Below, in pieces: positions 30,534 through 40,171 of a DNA stretch of 64,000 nucleotides (position 1 is the stretch's first letter; each line of letters opens with the position of its first letter). The notes below the pieces were generated by a model. It worked only from the letters and a program-made list of their open reading frames with translations, had not been told where the DNA came from and ran no database searches. The DNA is from Corynebacterium urealyticum (GTDB lineage: Bacteria > Actinomycetota > Actinomycetes > Mycobacteriales > Mycobacteriaceae), in contig DYZK01000109.1 in the NCBI GenBank assembly GCA_020741275.1, positions 1 to 64,000 on the forward strand, read 5' to 3'. A program made the position numbers and the translations under genes.

Positions 30534-32027
30534 CTAGCGCTTGCGGTAGAGGGCCTTGCGCCAGTACTTCGGCTCGGAGGTCACCAGCACTCCGAGATTG
30601 CGGAAGATGCCCTCGTCCACCGACCCCAGGATCGTGGTGGTGTGGACGTCGCAGCCCGCGAGGTTCTTCAGCTGCTTCAACGCGGCCCGAGCGTCCTCAG
30701 ACTCGGCGGCGGAGACGGAGAGCGCGATGAGAACTTCGTCGGTGTGCAGGCGCGGGTTCTGGGAGCCCAGGTGATCGACTTTAAGCGTCTGGATGGGCTC
30801 AATGGACTTAGGCGAGAGCAGGTGGATGTCGTCATCCAGGCCCGCGAGGTGCTTCAACGCATTGAGCAACATCGCCGCGGAGCAGCCCAGCAGCTCGCTG
30901 GTCTTGCCGGTGATAATGGTGCCATCCGCTAGCTCCAGGGCGCTGCCCGGCTGGCCGGTGCGCTCCTCCACCTCGTTTGCTGCGGCCACGACGCGGCGGT
31001 CCTTGATGCTCGCACCGACCTTGCTCATGACGATCGCCACGCGCGAGGAGACGGTATCGTCCGTATCCTCCCGGCGCTCCTCGACGAGGGCCTTGTAGTA
31101 GCGGCGCACGATCTCCTGCTTCGCGGCTTCGCGGCACAGCTCGTCGTCGGAAATGCACTTGCCCGCCATGTTCACCCCCATGTCCGTGGGCGACTGGTAC
31201 GGCGAGTGCCCGTAGAGCTTCTCCAGCAGGGTTTTCAGCAGTGGGAAGACCTCGACGTCGCGGTTGTAGCTGGTCGCCTGCTTGCCATAGGCCTGCAGGT
31301 GGAAAGGGTCGATGACGTTGATGTCGTCCAGGTCCGCGGTCGCGGCCTCGTAGGCGAGGTTGACCGGGTGCTCCAGCGGGAGGTTCCAGATCGGGAAGGT
31401 CTCGAACTTCGCGTAGCCGGCGGGCACGCCGCGGCGGAACTCGTGATAGACCTGCGAGAGGCAGGTGGCGAGCTTGCCGGAACCTGGTCCCGGCGCGGTG
31501 ACGACGACGAGGTCGCGGGAGGTTTCCACGTAGTCATTGAGGCCGAAGCCGCCGTCGGAGACCACGAGCTCGGTATTCGTCGGGTAGCCGGGGATCACCC
31601 GGTGGCGCGCGACCTTAAGGCCGAGGCGCTCCAGGCGCTCGGCGAAGGCGACGGCCATGTGATTGCTATCCTCCAGCTGGGTCAGCACCACGTTGTTGAC
31701 CAGGAAACCGCGGTCACGGAAGACGTCGACGAGGCGGAGGGCGTCCTCCTCGTAGGGGATGGAGAGGTCGGCGCGGACCTTGCCGCGCTCCAGGTCACGG
31801 GCATTGAGGCAGACGACGATCTCGACGTCTTCCTTGATGTTCTCCAGCATCGCGATCTTGTTATCCGGCGTGAAGCCGGGCAGGACGCGGGAGGCGTGGT
31901 AGTCGTCGAAGAGCTTGCCGCCCATTTCGAGGTAGAGTTTCCCACCGATCTGCTCGCGCCGCTCGTTGATGTGCTCGGACTGGAGCTGGATGTACTTCTC
32001 GCGGTCGAAACCGATGCGGTGGGTCAT
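30534..32027 (-). CDS. DUF1846 domain-containing protein
   Basis: A 497-residue cytosolic protein, full family length. Conserved stretches include the N-terminal [37 protein letters not shown] and [20 protein letters not shown], which looks like a nucleotide- or phosphate-binding loop. The family is widespread in Firmicutes and Actinobacteria but has no established function to my knowledge. The start ATG 32027 is directly followed by the conserved region. It stands alone between two terminators, divergent from the RDD gene. Confidence 0.88.
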   Translation of the reverse strand: MTHRIGFDREKYIQLQSEHINERREQIGGKLYLEMGGKLFDDYHASRVLPGFTPDNKIAMLENIKEDVEIVVCLNARDLERGKVRADLSIPYEEDALRLVDVFRDRGFLVNNVVLTQLEDSNHMAVAFAERLERLGLKVARHRVIPGYPTNTELVVSDGGFGLNDYVETSRDLVVVTAPGPGSGKLATCLSQVYHEFRRGVPAGYAKFETFPIWNLPLEHPVNLAYEAATADLDDINVIDPFHLQAYGKQATSYNRDVEVFPLLKTLLEKLYGHSPYQSPTDMGVNMAGKCISDDELCREAAKQEIVRRYYKALVEERREDTDDTVSSRVAIVMSKVGASIKDRRVVAAANEVEERTGQPGSALELADGTIITGKTSELLGCSAAMLLNALKHLAGLDDDIHLLSPKSIEPIQTLKVDHLGSQNPRLHTDEVLIALSVSAAESEDARAALKQLKNLAGCDVHTTTILGSVDEGIFRNLGVLVTSEPKYWRKALYRKR

Positions 32028-32285
32028 GGGCGTAGCTTGTTCCTTTCAAAGCCTCAGCAGCGCTGGGTGCACCGGCTTGCAGAGCACCATCGCGTGGCTG
32101 TTTTACGCCTTTTCACTTTAGACCCGAGCGAACGTGGGCGTAAACTTCTCGCATTTCCGCACGGTTCCCATGCATTTCCGAGGGGTGCAGCCGTGCACTC
32201 CGGATAGTGCGGAACTATATTCGTGGACAATGCCCTTCACGCACACACCGACGCGGGGGCTGAACGATGAATGAAAGGCCCTGTG

Positions 32286-33050
32286 ATGACGAACCCCTAT
32301 GACGGAGGAACCCCGGACAACGGTGGCTACGGCGGTTCGACGCCGAATAGTGGATACAACGGGGACGCTTCTGGCGGTGGGCCTTACGGTAGCGGGTACA
32401 ACCAGCCCGACGCGGGGGACGCGTTCAACGACTCCCCGGGTAGCCAGGGCTACGGAGCGGATAGTTACGGCGTGCCGATGGGCGATGATCGCTCCGCTGC
32501 CGCCGGCGGTTTCCCCAGCATGCCGGACTACGAGGCCTCGGCGGGCACCGCTCCCCTCGCGCCGTCGCGTCCGGGCCCGTGGATCCGGCTGCTGAGCCTC
32601 ATCATCGACGGGATCGTGGTCAGCGTCGCCAGCACCCCGCTGTACTTCGGCTTTACTCCCGCCAATGAGGTCATCGACTGGTTCAACAGTTTGGCTAATG
32701 GTATCGATGCCGAGATGCCGATGGGCGTTGGGATCGCCTCGCTGTTGACCTTCGTGTTGTGGTTCGTTTACCGCGCGGCAATGGAGTCCAGCGGCATGAA
32801 GGGCTCCCTGGGCAAACTGGCCACCGGCCAGCGAGTGGTGAACTTCGAGGGTGGGCAGCTTAGTTTTGGCCAGTCCCTGAAGCGCAATAGTTTTTACGCC
32901 ATCCAGGGCGTATTGAACATCATCCCCTTCCTAGGTTTCCTGCTCTCGATTATCTACTTGATCGTCTATGCCGTGGGGATCTCCCGTGACCAGTACAACC
33001 AGTCCCACACCGATAAGTGGGCTAAGGCCTACGTGGTGAAGGCCCTCTAA
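32286..33050 (+). CDS. RDD family membrane protein with low-complexity N-terminus
   Basis: A 254-residue protein. The first 95 or so residues are Gly/Asn/Tyr/Asp/Pro-rich (NGGYGGSTPNSGYNGDASGG and similar). The RDD domain follows from SRPGPWIRLLSLIIDGIVVS, with about four helices and the RxxD elements. RDD proteins are a mixed group of small membrane proteins, some acting in ion or metabolite transport. The start ATG 32286 is preferred, with AAAGG at a fitting distance; the frame also opens at 32271. A terminator hairpin follows 21 bp later. Confidence 0.85.
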   Translation: MTNPYDGGTPDNGGYGGSTPNSGYNGDASGGGPYGSGYNQPDAGDAFNDSPGSQGYGADSYGVPMGDDRSAAAGGFPSMPDYEASAGTAPLAPSRPGPWIRLLSLIIDGIVVSVASTPLYFGFTPANEVIDWFNSLANGIDAEMPMGVGIASLLTFVLWFVYRAAMESSGMKGSLGKLATGQRVVNFEGGQLSFGQSLKRNSFYAIQGVLNIIPFLGFLLSIIYLIVYAVGISRDQYNQSHTDKWAKAYVVKAL

Positions 33051-33071
33051 AACTCACCCGCTTAAGTTTCT

Positions 33072-33105
33072 CCCCGCCGTGGCAGCAGCCCGGCGGGGGT
33101 TTCTT
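33072..33105 (+). terminator. Terminator after the RDD gene
   Basis: CCCCGCCG (33072-33079) pairs with CGGCGGGG (33091-33098), followed by GTTTCTTG. Directly downstream of the RDD stop. Confidence 0.75.
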
Positions 33106-33196
33106 GTGCCCACTCACCGTCCGCTCACCCAGCTCCTCTTGGTTGGCCACACCCCTCGCCATCGGCCCGGGACGGGCGGGTGGTTCAATAGGAGCC

Positions 33197-34162
33197 ATGC
33201 TCAATGTGCTCACCGGCTTCGGCGTTGTCGTCCTCATCATCGGACTCGGCTACGCCATTGGCCGCAAGCAGCTGCTGGGCCCCAAGGCGCTCTATCCGCT
33301 GAACATGTACGTGTTCTGGATCGCGCTGCCCGCCACGCTGCTGCGTTTCATGAGCCACGCGGACCTCGGGCAGATCTTCGGTCCCAACCTCGCGGTGGTG
33401 GCGATCAGCAGCCTGCTGACCGGATTCACGAGCTTCGCGCTCTTCTATTGGATTGCCCGGCGCACCGCCAAGGAATCCCTCATCGGGATGCTGGCAGCCA
33501 GCTACTGCAATGGCTCCAACCTGGGTATCCCGCTGGCCACCTACCTGCTGGACGACCCGACGCTGACGCTGCCGGTGGTCCTCTTCCAGGTGGGTCTCTA
33601 CGCCCCCACCGCGGTACTGCTGCTGGATATCGCCGAGGAGCGCGGCTCGGGCGCGCAGTCGGACACGTCGCGTACCCGGCTGGCCCCGGCGGTGGCCTCG
33701 GCGCTGTTCAAGTCCCCCCTGCTGATTTCGGCTTTTGTCGGCATGATCCTGGCCTGGATGAACACTCAATTCGGCTTTGAGCTACCGGCGCTGATCGCGG
33801 ACCCGATCGATCTGATCGCCCAGTCCATGGTCGCCGTGGCACTGGTGGTCTTCGGCATGTCCATGGCAGAGGTCAAGGTGCTGCAGCCGGGGAGCAGCCC
33901 GCGCAAGTCGGTGCTGGTGGCCTCCCTACTGAAGACGGTTCTGCACCCCACGCTGGCTTTCCTCGTCAGCACGCTGGTCTTCGGCGCAAGCGGTGAGCTG
34001 CTGCTGGCGATGGTGCTGATGGGGGCGCTGCCGACGGGGCAGAACGTATTCACCTACGCGCAGCGCTTCCAGACCCAGCAGGTGCTGGCCCGGGACACCG
34101 GCGTGGTGTCTACGGCGATCTCCCTGCCGATCATGGCAGGGATCGTGCTCCTCCTGGGCTAG
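33197..34162 (+). CDS. AEC family (auxin efflux carrier) transporter
   Basis: A 321-residue membrane protein with about ten helices in two inverted five-helix halves, characteristic of the AEC/BART group. Conserved elements are the ALPATLLRFMSHAD region in the first half and the ALPTGQNVFTYAQRF motif in the second, which carries the broken-helix substrate site. Bacterial relatives export or import dicarboxylates such as malate or malonate. The start ATG 33197 has AGGAG upstream; the longer frame from 33104 is unsupported. It ends 66 bp before the convergent thiolase gene. Confidence 0.88.
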   Translation: MLNVLTGFGVVVLIIGLGYAIGRKQLLGPKALYPLNMYVFWIALPATLLRFMSHADLGQIFGPNLAVVAISSLLTGFTSFALFYWIARRTAKESLIGMLAASYCNGSNLGIPLATYLLDDPTLTLPVVLFQVGLYAPTAVLLLDIAEERGSGAQSDTSRTRLAPAVASALFKSPLLISAFVGMILAWMNTQFGFELPALIADPIDLIAQSMVAVALVVFGMSMAEVKVLQPGSSPRKSVLVASLLKTVLHPTLAFLVSTLVFGASGELLLAMVLMGALPTGQNVFTYAQRFQTQQVLARDTGVVSTAISLPIMAGIVLLLG

Positions 34163-34190
34163 CTTGGGTTAGCTGGGTCGGCCCCTCCCC

Positions 34191-34212
34191 TGGGCTGGCC
34201 GAAGCCAGCCCA
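34191..34212. terminator. Hairpin between convergent AEC and thiolase genes
   Basis: TGGGCTGGC-CGAA-GCCAGCCCA, a perfect 9-bp stem with a tetraloop. There is no U-run on either side, so its strength as a terminator is uncertain. Confidence 0.5.
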
Positions 34213-34227
34213 GCCCCTCTGAAGGCG

Positions 34228-35421
34228 TTACTTCCAGATCAGCAGCGCATCGCCCTGGCCGCCGCCACCGCACAGGGAGACGGCAGCCTTTCCGCTGCCG
34301 CGGCGGTTGAGCTCGTGGGCTGCGGTGACGAGCACGCGGGCCCCGGAGCAGCCGATCGGGTGACCCAGGGAGATGCCACCGCCGTGGATGTTGGTCTTCT
34401 CCAGCGAGTAGTCCAGGTCCTTCAGGGACTGTGCGACGACGGCGCCGAAGGCCTCGTTGATCTCCAGGAAGTCCAGGTCCCCGGTCTCCCAACCGGCCTT
34501 GGCCAGGGCGGCCTTCACGGCCTGGGACGGCTGGGAGAGCAGCGAGGTGTCCGGGCCTGCGGTCTGCCCCGCTGCACCGACGGTAGCCAGGATATTCCAG
34601 CCCTTGGCCTCGGCGTTCTCGCGGGTGGTCAGCACCACGGCTGCCGCGCCGTCGGAGATCTGGGAGGAGGAGCCGGCGGTGATGGTGCCCTCCTTGCGGA
34701 ATGCCGGACGCAGCTTGGCCAGGCCCTCCGCGGTGGTGCCCGGACGCACGCCCTCATCCTGGGAGACTGTGACGGTCTCCTTGCGGGTGGCGACCTCGAT
34801 GGGGACGATCTCGTCAGAGAAGGTGCCCTCGGCGATCGCCTGCTCGGCGCGCTGGTGGGACAGCGCGGCGATGTGGTCCTGCTCCTCGCGGTTCAGGCCG
34901 GCGGCCTCGGCGTTCGCGTCGGTCTCCACTCCCATGGCGGTGCCCTGGACCGGGTCGGTGAGGCCATCGCGCTCGAGGGCGTCGTCCAGCCTCAGTTCGC
35001 CGAAGCCCTTACCGGCGCGTACGCCGGCGGCGAGGTGCGGGGCGTTGGACATGGACTCCTGACCACCGGCGACGACCACGGTGGCGTCCCCTGCCTTGAT
35101 CATGCGGGCGGCGTTGATGATGGCGTCCAAACCGGACAGGCAGACCTTGTTGACGGTCATGGCGGGCACGTTCATGCCCAGCCCGGCGGCGACGGCGGCC
35201 TGCTTGGCCGGGTTCTGGCCCGCGGCGGCCTGGACGACCTGGCCCATGAGGACGTAGTCCACCGGCTCGGCGCCCACGCCGGAACGCTCGAGTACTGCGG
35301 AGATGGTGGCGGCGCCGAGGTCGACGGCGGTCTTGCGGGACAGCGCGCCGAGCAGTCGGCCTTGCGGGGTGCGGGCGGCGCCGACGATGACGACGTCTTG
35401 AGGGTGCTGGGTAGTGGTCAT
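34228..35421 (-). CDS. Acetyl-CoA C-acetyltransferase (thiolase)
   Basis: A 397-residue thiolase. The active-site set is complete: C94 in NKVCLSG, the NEAFGAV segment, H354 in SLGHPIGCSGAR and C384 in LCGGGGQGD. It splits acetoacetyl-CoA into two acetyl-CoA, the last step of the route encoded upstream. It is the last gene of the nine-gene accD1-to-thiolase operon, 27 bp after scoB. Confidence 0.93.
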   Translation of the reverse strand: MTTTQHPQDVVIVGAARTPQGRLLGALSRKTAVDLGAATISAVLERSGVGAEPVDYVLMGQVVQAAAGQNPAKQAAVAAGLGMNVPAMTVNKVCLSGLDAIINAARMIKAGDATVVVAGGQESMSNAPHLAAGVRAGKGFGELRLDDALERDGLTDPVQGTAMGVETDANAEAAGLNREEQDHIAALSHQRAEQAIAEGTFSDEIVPIEVATRKETVTVSQDEGVRPGTTAEGLAKLRPAFRKEGTITAGSSSQISDGAAAVVLTTRENAEAKGWNILATVGAAGQTAGPDTSLLSQPSQAVKAALAKAGWETGDLDFLEINEAFGAVVAQSLKDLDYSLEKTNIHGGGISLGHPIGCSGARVLVTAAHELNRRGSGKAAVSLCGGGGQGDALLIWK

Positions 35422-35448
35422 TTCGCGTCCTTCCTTATGTTGAGATCA

Positions 35449-36111
35449 TTATTTCACGGCGCTACGGTAGCTCGCTGCGGTTCGGTTTTTAACGTCTTCT
35501 TCCGTGACCCCTGGGGCCAGCTCCACGAGCACCAGGCCGGATTCCTCCCGGTCGAAGACCCCGAGGTCGGTGATGATGCGGTCCACCACGCCGGTGCCCG
35601 TCAGCGGCAGGGTGATCTCGTCGACGATCTTGGAGTCCCCGGCCTTGGTGCAGTGCTCCATCAGCACGACGACCCGCTGGGCGCCCACGACCAGGTCCAT
35701 CGCCCCGCCCATGCCCTTGACCATCTTGCCCGGCACCATCCAATTGGCGATGTCCCCGACGGCGTTGACCTCCATCGCGCCGAGGATCGCGACGTCGATC
35801 TTGCCGGAGCGGATCATCCCAAAGCTCAGGGCGGAATCGAAGTAGCTGGACCCGGGCAGCGCGGTGACCGTCTCCTTCCCCGCGTTGATCAGGTCCGGAT
35901 CCGCCTCGCCCTTCTTGGGGTACGGCCCGATCCCCAGCAGGCCGTTCTCCGACTGAAGGGTGACCGTCACCCCCTCGGGCACATAGTTGGGCACCAGGGT
36001 GGGCAGCCCGATTCCGAGGTTGACGTATTGGCCATCCGAGAGTTCCTGGGCCGCACGGGCCGCCATCTGCTCGCGGGTCCAGCCCAGCTTCTGATCTTGA
36101 GTCGTTATCAT
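35449..36111 (-). CDS. scoB: 3-oxoacid CoA-transferase, beta subunit
   Basis: A 220-residue beta subunit of a class I CoA-transferase. The catalytic glutamate is E55 in the SENGLLG motif. LNIGIGLP-like and GAMDLVVGA segments agree with the family. Together with ScoA it moves CoA onto acetoacetate (or another 3-oxo or dicarboxylic acid). Its start overlaps the scoA stop by 4 bp (ATGA), so the subunits are translated in balance. PcaJ of the beta-ketoadipate route is the alternative, but no aromatic-acid genes are nearby. Confidence 0.9.
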   Translation of the reverse strand: MITTQDQKLGWTREQMAARAAQELSDGQYVNLGIGLPTLVPNYVPEGVTVTLQSENGLLGIGPYPKKGEADPDLINAGKETVTALPGSSYFDSALSFGMIRSGKIDVAILGAMEVNAVGDIANWMVPGKMVKGMGGAMDLVVGAQRVVVLMEHCTKAGDSKIVDEITLPLTGTGVVDRIITDLGVFDREESGLVLVELAPGVTEEDVKNRTAASYRSAVK

Positions 36112-36857
36112 CGGACCGTCTCCTTTTCAATCATCTTGTCTGCTGCCTGCTGGGGAGAAAGCTCCACGATGCGGTGGACGTAGACGCTGGGCAGGTGGAT
36201 ATCGTCCGGACCTAGCTCGCCCACAGGGACCACCTTTTCCGCCTCGACGATGCATACCTTTCCGCTCATCGCGGCCAGGGGGTTGAAGTTGCGGGCGGTC
36301 TCGTGGAACCGCAGGTTGCCTGCCTCGTCGGCTACCGCGGCCCGCACGAGCCCGAAGTCCGCCTTGATCGCGTGCTCGAGGACGTATTCCTCCCCGTCGA
36401 TCTCCCTGGTTTCCTTCTTTGGGGACGCCACCGCCACGCCTCCCCCGGCGTCGTACTTCCAGGGCATCCCACCGTCGGCGACGACCGTGCCGACCCCGGT
36501 GCGGGTGTAGAAGCCACCGATCCCGGATCCCCCGGCGCGCAGCCTCTCGGCCAGCGTGCCCTGTGGGGTCAGCTCCACTTCCAGCTCGCCCTCCAGGTAC
36601 TGGCGGGCGAACTCCTTGTTCTCCCCTACGTAGCTGGCGATGATGCGGCGCAGCTGGCGGGTACCCAGCAGCATCCCGAGTCCGCGGTTATCCAGGCCCG
36701 CGTTATTGCTCACCGCCTCCAGGTCCGTGGCGCCCTGGTCCCGCAGCTGTTCCAGGAGGATCTGCGGGATTCCGCACACTCCGAAGCCGCCGACCGCGAT
36801 CGTCGCGCCGTTGGGGATATCGGCCACTGCGTCCGCGGCGCTTATCAACTTGGACAT
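36108..36857 (-). CDS. scoA: 3-oxoacid CoA-transferase, alpha subunit
   Basis: A 249-residue alpha subunit. The CoA-binding signature [10 protein letters not shown] lies at residues 23-32. The [25 protein letters not shown] region is canonical. It forms the heteromer with ScoB. The pair corresponds to Rv2504c/Rv2503c of M. tuberculosis, in the same order and setting. The gene begins 54 bp after fadD. Confidence 0.9.
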   Translation of the reverse strand: MSKLISAADAVADIPNGATIAVGGFGVCGIPQILLEQLRDQGATDLEAVSNNAGLDNRGLGMLLGTRQLRRIIASYVGENKEFARQYLEGELEVELTPQGTLAERLRAGGSGIGGFYTRTGVGTVVADGGMPWKYDAGGGVAVASPKKETREIDGEEYVLEHAIKADFGLVRAAVADEAGNLRFHETARNFNPLAAMSGKVCIVEAEKVVPVGELGPDDIHLPSVYVHRIVELSPQQAADKMIEKETVR

Positions 36858-36911
36858 TTCCGCTCCTTGCTTAAAGTCTGCCTAAAGTCTTCTCTCGCGT
36901 GGTGGTGGGTG

Positions 36912-38597
36912 TTAGCCCCGGTCGTAAATGCCGAGCAGCTTGACGGCTTCCTCGCGCATGGCGACCTTGCGGACCTTGCCGGAGATCGTCATCGGGTAGG
37001 AGTCCACGATGTGGACGTAGCGGGGGATCTTGTGGTGGGCGAGCTGGCCCTCCGCGAACTTCTGGATGTCCTCCTGGGTCAGCGGCTTGGCACCGGGGTT
37101 CATAATGATCCAGGCCATGAGCTCCTCGCCGTACTTGTCGTCCGGCACGCCGATGACCTGCACATCCGCGATGTCCGGGTGGCGGTAGAGGAACTCCTCG
37201 ATCTCCTTGGGGTAGAGGTTTTCCCCGCCTCGGATGACCATGTCCTTGATGCGGCCGGTGATGGCCACGTAGCCGTCCTCATCCATTAGCCCGAGGTCGC
37301 CGGTGAGCATCCAGCCGTCGTCGGTGATCGCCCCCGAGGTCTTCTCGGGCATGTCCCAGTAGCCCTTCATCACCGAGTAGCCGCGCACCAGCACCTCGCC
37401 CTGCTTGCCGCGCGGTAGGACCTCCCGGGTCTGCGGGTCCACGATCTTCAGCTCGAGGTGCGGGCCGACCTTGCCCACGGTGTTCACGCGCTTGTCGATG
37501 GGGTCATCGGGCAGAGTTTGGCAAGACACGGGCGCGGTCTCGGTCATGCCGTAGCAGATGCCGACCTCCCCCATGCCCATAATGTCGATGACCTCCTGCA
37601 TGGTCTTCGAGGGGCAGGTGGTGCCCGCCATGACCCCGGTGCGCAGCGTCGACAGGTCGTACTTCTTCGGGTTCTTCTCCAGTTCTTGCAGTTCCGCCAT
37701 GAACATGGTGGGCACCCCGTAGAGGCTCGTCGCCCGCCCGTGGTGCACCGCCTCGAGGGTCTGCTGTGGCTGGAAAGTCGGGCCCGGGATAATCGTCGCC
37801 GCGCCGCGCGCCATGGCTGCGAGGTTTCCGATCACCATGCCGAAGCAGTGGAAGAAGGGCACGGGGATGACCACGCGGTCCTCCTCCGTGTAGCTGAGGC
37901 GGTGGCCGATCATGTAGCCGTTGTTCAGGATGTTGCGGTGGGTCAGCGTCGCGCCCTTGGCCATGCCCGTGGTGCCGGAGGTGTACTGGATGTTGATCGG
38001 ATCATCCGGGTCCAGTTCCTCGCGCACCGGGTTGAGGTCGAGGATCGCGTGGTTAGCCAGCTCGTCCCAGCGCTCGGAGCCGAAGAAGATGGTCTCCCGG
38101 TAGGCGCGGGAGAACTGCGGGGAGGCGGAGAAGACCATCTCCCGGTAGTTCGAGTCCTTGAACCGCCCGGCGGAGAACAGCGCCTTGACGTTGGACTGGT
38201 TCATCGCATAGATCAGCTCACGGTTGCGGTAGGTGGGGTTGATGCAGACCAACACGATGCCGATCTCGGCGGCCGCGAACTGGACCACCGTCCACTCCCA
38301 GCGGTTGGGGGCCCAGATACCGATGCGGTCCCCCTTGCGGTAGCCCGCAGCGTGCAGACCGGAGGCCAGCCGCAGCACCTTGCGGTGGAACTCTTCGTAG
38401 CTCAAGTGGATATCCCCGTAGAAATCGAGGACGGCGTCGCGGGAGGGGAACTTGTGAACCACCCGGGCCAGGGTTTGGCCGATGGTCTCGTCGAGCAGTT
38501 CGACGTCCTGGTTGCCGACCTCGTGGGAGAGCTTTGGGTCCAGGTCCGCAGGATTCGTTGAGATGGCATAGGGCCGGGGGACGAAAGTGCTAGTCAT
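36912..38597 (-). CDS. Acyl-CoA synthetase (AMP-binding), FadD35-like
   Basis: A 561-residue adenylate-forming enzyme that activates a carboxylic acid to its CoA thioester. Motifs in order: P-loop YTSGTTGMAKGATLTH, CYGMTETAPVS, TGDLGLMDEDGYV, the hinge GRIKDMVIRGGENLYPKEIE and the C-terminal catalytic lysine near SGKVRK. Its place matches fadD35 (Rv2505c) beside scoA. The substrate may be a branched short- or medium-chain acid such as isovalerate, inferred from the operon. Confidence 0.9.
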   Translation of the reverse strand: MTSTFVPRPYAISTNPADLDPKLSHEVGNQDVELLDETIGQTLARVVHKFPSRDAVLDFYGDIHLSYEEFHRKVLRLASGLHAAGYRKGDRIGIWAPNRWEWTVVQFAAAEIGIVLVCINPTYRNRELIYAMNQSNVKALFSAGRFKDSNYREMVFSASPQFSRAYRETIFFGSERWDELANHAILDLNPVREELDPDDPINIQYTSGTTGMAKGATLTHRNILNNGYMIGHRLSYTEEDRVVIPVPFFHCFGMVIGNLAAMARGAATIIPGPTFQPQQTLEAVHHGRATSLYGVPTMFMAELQELEKNPKKYDLSTLRTGVMAGTTCPSKTMQEVIDIMGMGEVGICYGMTETAPVSCQTLPDDPIDKRVNTVGKVGPHLELKIVDPQTREVLPRGKQGEVLVRGYSVMKGYWDMPEKTSGAITDDGWMLTGDLGLMDEDGYVAITGRIKDMVIRGGENLYPKEIEEFLYRHPDIADVQVIGVPDDKYGEELMAWIIMNPGAKPLTQEDIQKFAEGQLAHHKIPRYVHIVDSYPMTISGKVRKVAMREEAVKLLGIYDRG

Positions 38598-38638
38598 GAT
38601 GACCTCCTTGGCGAGGAATGAGTGTGGTGGTTTCGCGT

Positions 38639-39583
38639 CTAGGGGGCGCGGTTGTCCGAAGGGCCGGTGCTGGATTGGGCTTGCCCCCTGCGGTGGATCA
38701 CTTCGGCCTGTCGTAGCAGCGGGGCATCAATCATCTGCCCGTCCACGGCGAAGGCGCCGCTATTACTGCTGGCACCCCCGATGACCCGCGCGGCCCACTC
38801 CAGCTGTTCCTCGCTGGGTGCGTAGGCCTGCCGGATCGCGGGGACGAGGCCGGGGTGGATGCTGACGGTGGCGGCGAAGCCGCTGACCGCCGCGTCGACC
38901 GCCTCGGCCTTAGCCCCGGCGACGTCGGCGGTATCGGCGTGGATCGAGTCGAGGGCGACCTTGCCCGCAGCCGCGGCGTGTAGGAGCACCAGGGAGCGGA
39001 CCAGCCGGGGCGCCTCCCGGTACCCGCCGGGGTGGCCTGAGGTTCCGCCGCCGGGGGTGGGCTTTTCCTCCGCTCCGTAGCGAGAGCTCGTGCCACCGAT
39101 TGCCGCGGTGAGGTCCTCTGCTCCCCAGAACAGGGCCACGACCTGCGGGTCCGTCGCGATGGCCTGGAGGTTGACCACCCCGGCCGGGGTTTCGATCAGC
39201 GCGATGACCTGGACTTCATCGCTGGCGGCCACGGCGCCGTGCGGCTGGCTGGCGGCGTCCTGAAAAAAGGGGCCCTCCGCCTTGGGCAGCATGATTGTCC
39301 GCGCACCGCAGGCAGCGACGGCGGCCATGTCGGCGGCGAAGTCCTCGGAGCCGGCGGGGTTGACCCGGATGATGGTGCGCTCCGGGTCGAAGGTGCCCGA
39401 CCGGAAGGCAGCGATGACGTGCTCACGGGCGGCGGGGCGCTGCTCGGCGCGGCAGCCGTCCTCGAGGTCGACGATCACGGCGTCCGACCGTTCGACGGCC
39501 TTGGCGAAGCGCTCGGGCCGGTCCGCGGGGGCGAACAGGAGCGCCGGCCCCGGGGGCAGCCAGGGGGTGGTTGGGGTGGACAT
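38639..39583 (-). CDS. CitE-like HpcH/HpaI lyase (3-hydroxyacyl-CoA lyase)
   Basis: A 314-residue TIM-barrel lyase of the CitE-like group. The N-terminal ALLFAPADRPERFAKA, VIVDLEDGC (metal/CoA site), IRVNPAGSED and ALIETPAGV segments are characteristic. It lacks the other citrate-lyase subunits, so it is a stand-alone CoA-thioester lyase. The M. tuberculosis counterpart Rv2498c cleaves HMG-CoA and citramalyl-CoA, which fits the leucine and itaconate routes suggested by this operon. It abuts maoC without a gap. Confidence 0.85.
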   Translation of the reverse strand: MSTPTTPWLPPGPALLFAPADRPERFAKAVERSDAVIVDLEDGCRAEQRPAAREHVIAAFRSGTFDPERTIIRVNPAGSEDFAADMAAVAACGARTIMLPKAEGPFFQDAASQPHGAVAASDEVQVIALIETPAGVVNLQAIATDPQVVALFWGAEDLTAAIGGTSSRYGAEEKPTPGGGTSGHPGGYREAPRLVRSLVLLHAAAAGKVALDSIHADTADVAGAKAEAVDAAVSGFAATVSIHPGLVPAIRQAYAPSEEQLEWAARVIGGASSNSGAFAVDGQMIDAPLLRQAEVIHRRGQAQSSTGPSDNRAP

Positions 39584-40093
39584 TTACTCCTCCCCCGCTG
39601 GTCGGAACTGCATGAGGGTGCTGCGGACCGCCCGGCACACAACGTCGCCGTGCTGGTTGCGGCCGATGTGCTCCAGCTCCACGATTCCCTGGTTGGGGCG
39701 GGAGCGGGAGGGGCGCTTGCCCACACAGGTCGTCTCCGCGTAGAGCGTGTCGCCGTGGAATAGTGGTTGAGGGAAAGAAACTTCCTTAAACCCAAGGTTG
39801 GCCACGATCGTGCCCAGCGAGAGCTGGCTCACCGACAGCCCCACCACCGTGGAGAGGGTGAACATGGAGTTCACCAGCCGCTCCCCGCGGAAGCCCGGTT
39901 GCTTCGCGGCCCAGGCAGCGTCCAGGTGCAGCGGCTGGGTGTTCATCGTCTGCGTGGTGAACAGCGTGTTATCGGCCTCGGTGACGGTGCGCCCCGGCTG
40001 GTGCTGATAGGTCACGCCCTCCTCGAATTCCTCGAACCACAGGCCGCGCTGCACGACGGTGCGGCCCGGCGCGTTGTGCGTGTGATCGCTCAT
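39584..40093 (-). CDS. MaoC-like hot-dog dehydratase
   Basis: A 169-residue hot-dog-fold hydratase. The hydratase motif is spread over TEADNTLFTTQTMNTQPLHLD, giving the Asp and His expected in MaoC-type enzymes. In the syntenic Rv2499c position this protein is thought to hydrate itaconyl-CoA or a methylglutaconyl-type enoyl-CoA. Start ATG 40093, 78 bp after the acyl-CoA dehydrogenase; its stop adjoins the lyase start. Confidence 0.87.
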   Translation of the reverse strand: MSDHTHNAPGRTVVQRGLWFEEFEEGVTYQHQPGRTVTEADNTLFTTQTMNTQPLHLDAAWAAKQPGFRGERLVNSMFTLSTVVGLSVSQLSLGTIVANLGFKEVSFPQPLFHGDTLYAETTCVGKRPSRSRPNQGIVELEHIGRNQHGDVVCRAVRSTLMQFRPAGEE

Positions 40094-40171
40094 CTTTTCC
40101 TGCTCCTTGTCGGCTTATGCCTCGGGCCTTGCGGGACCCGGACTTTTGGGTGTCGGCGGTTGTTGGCTGGC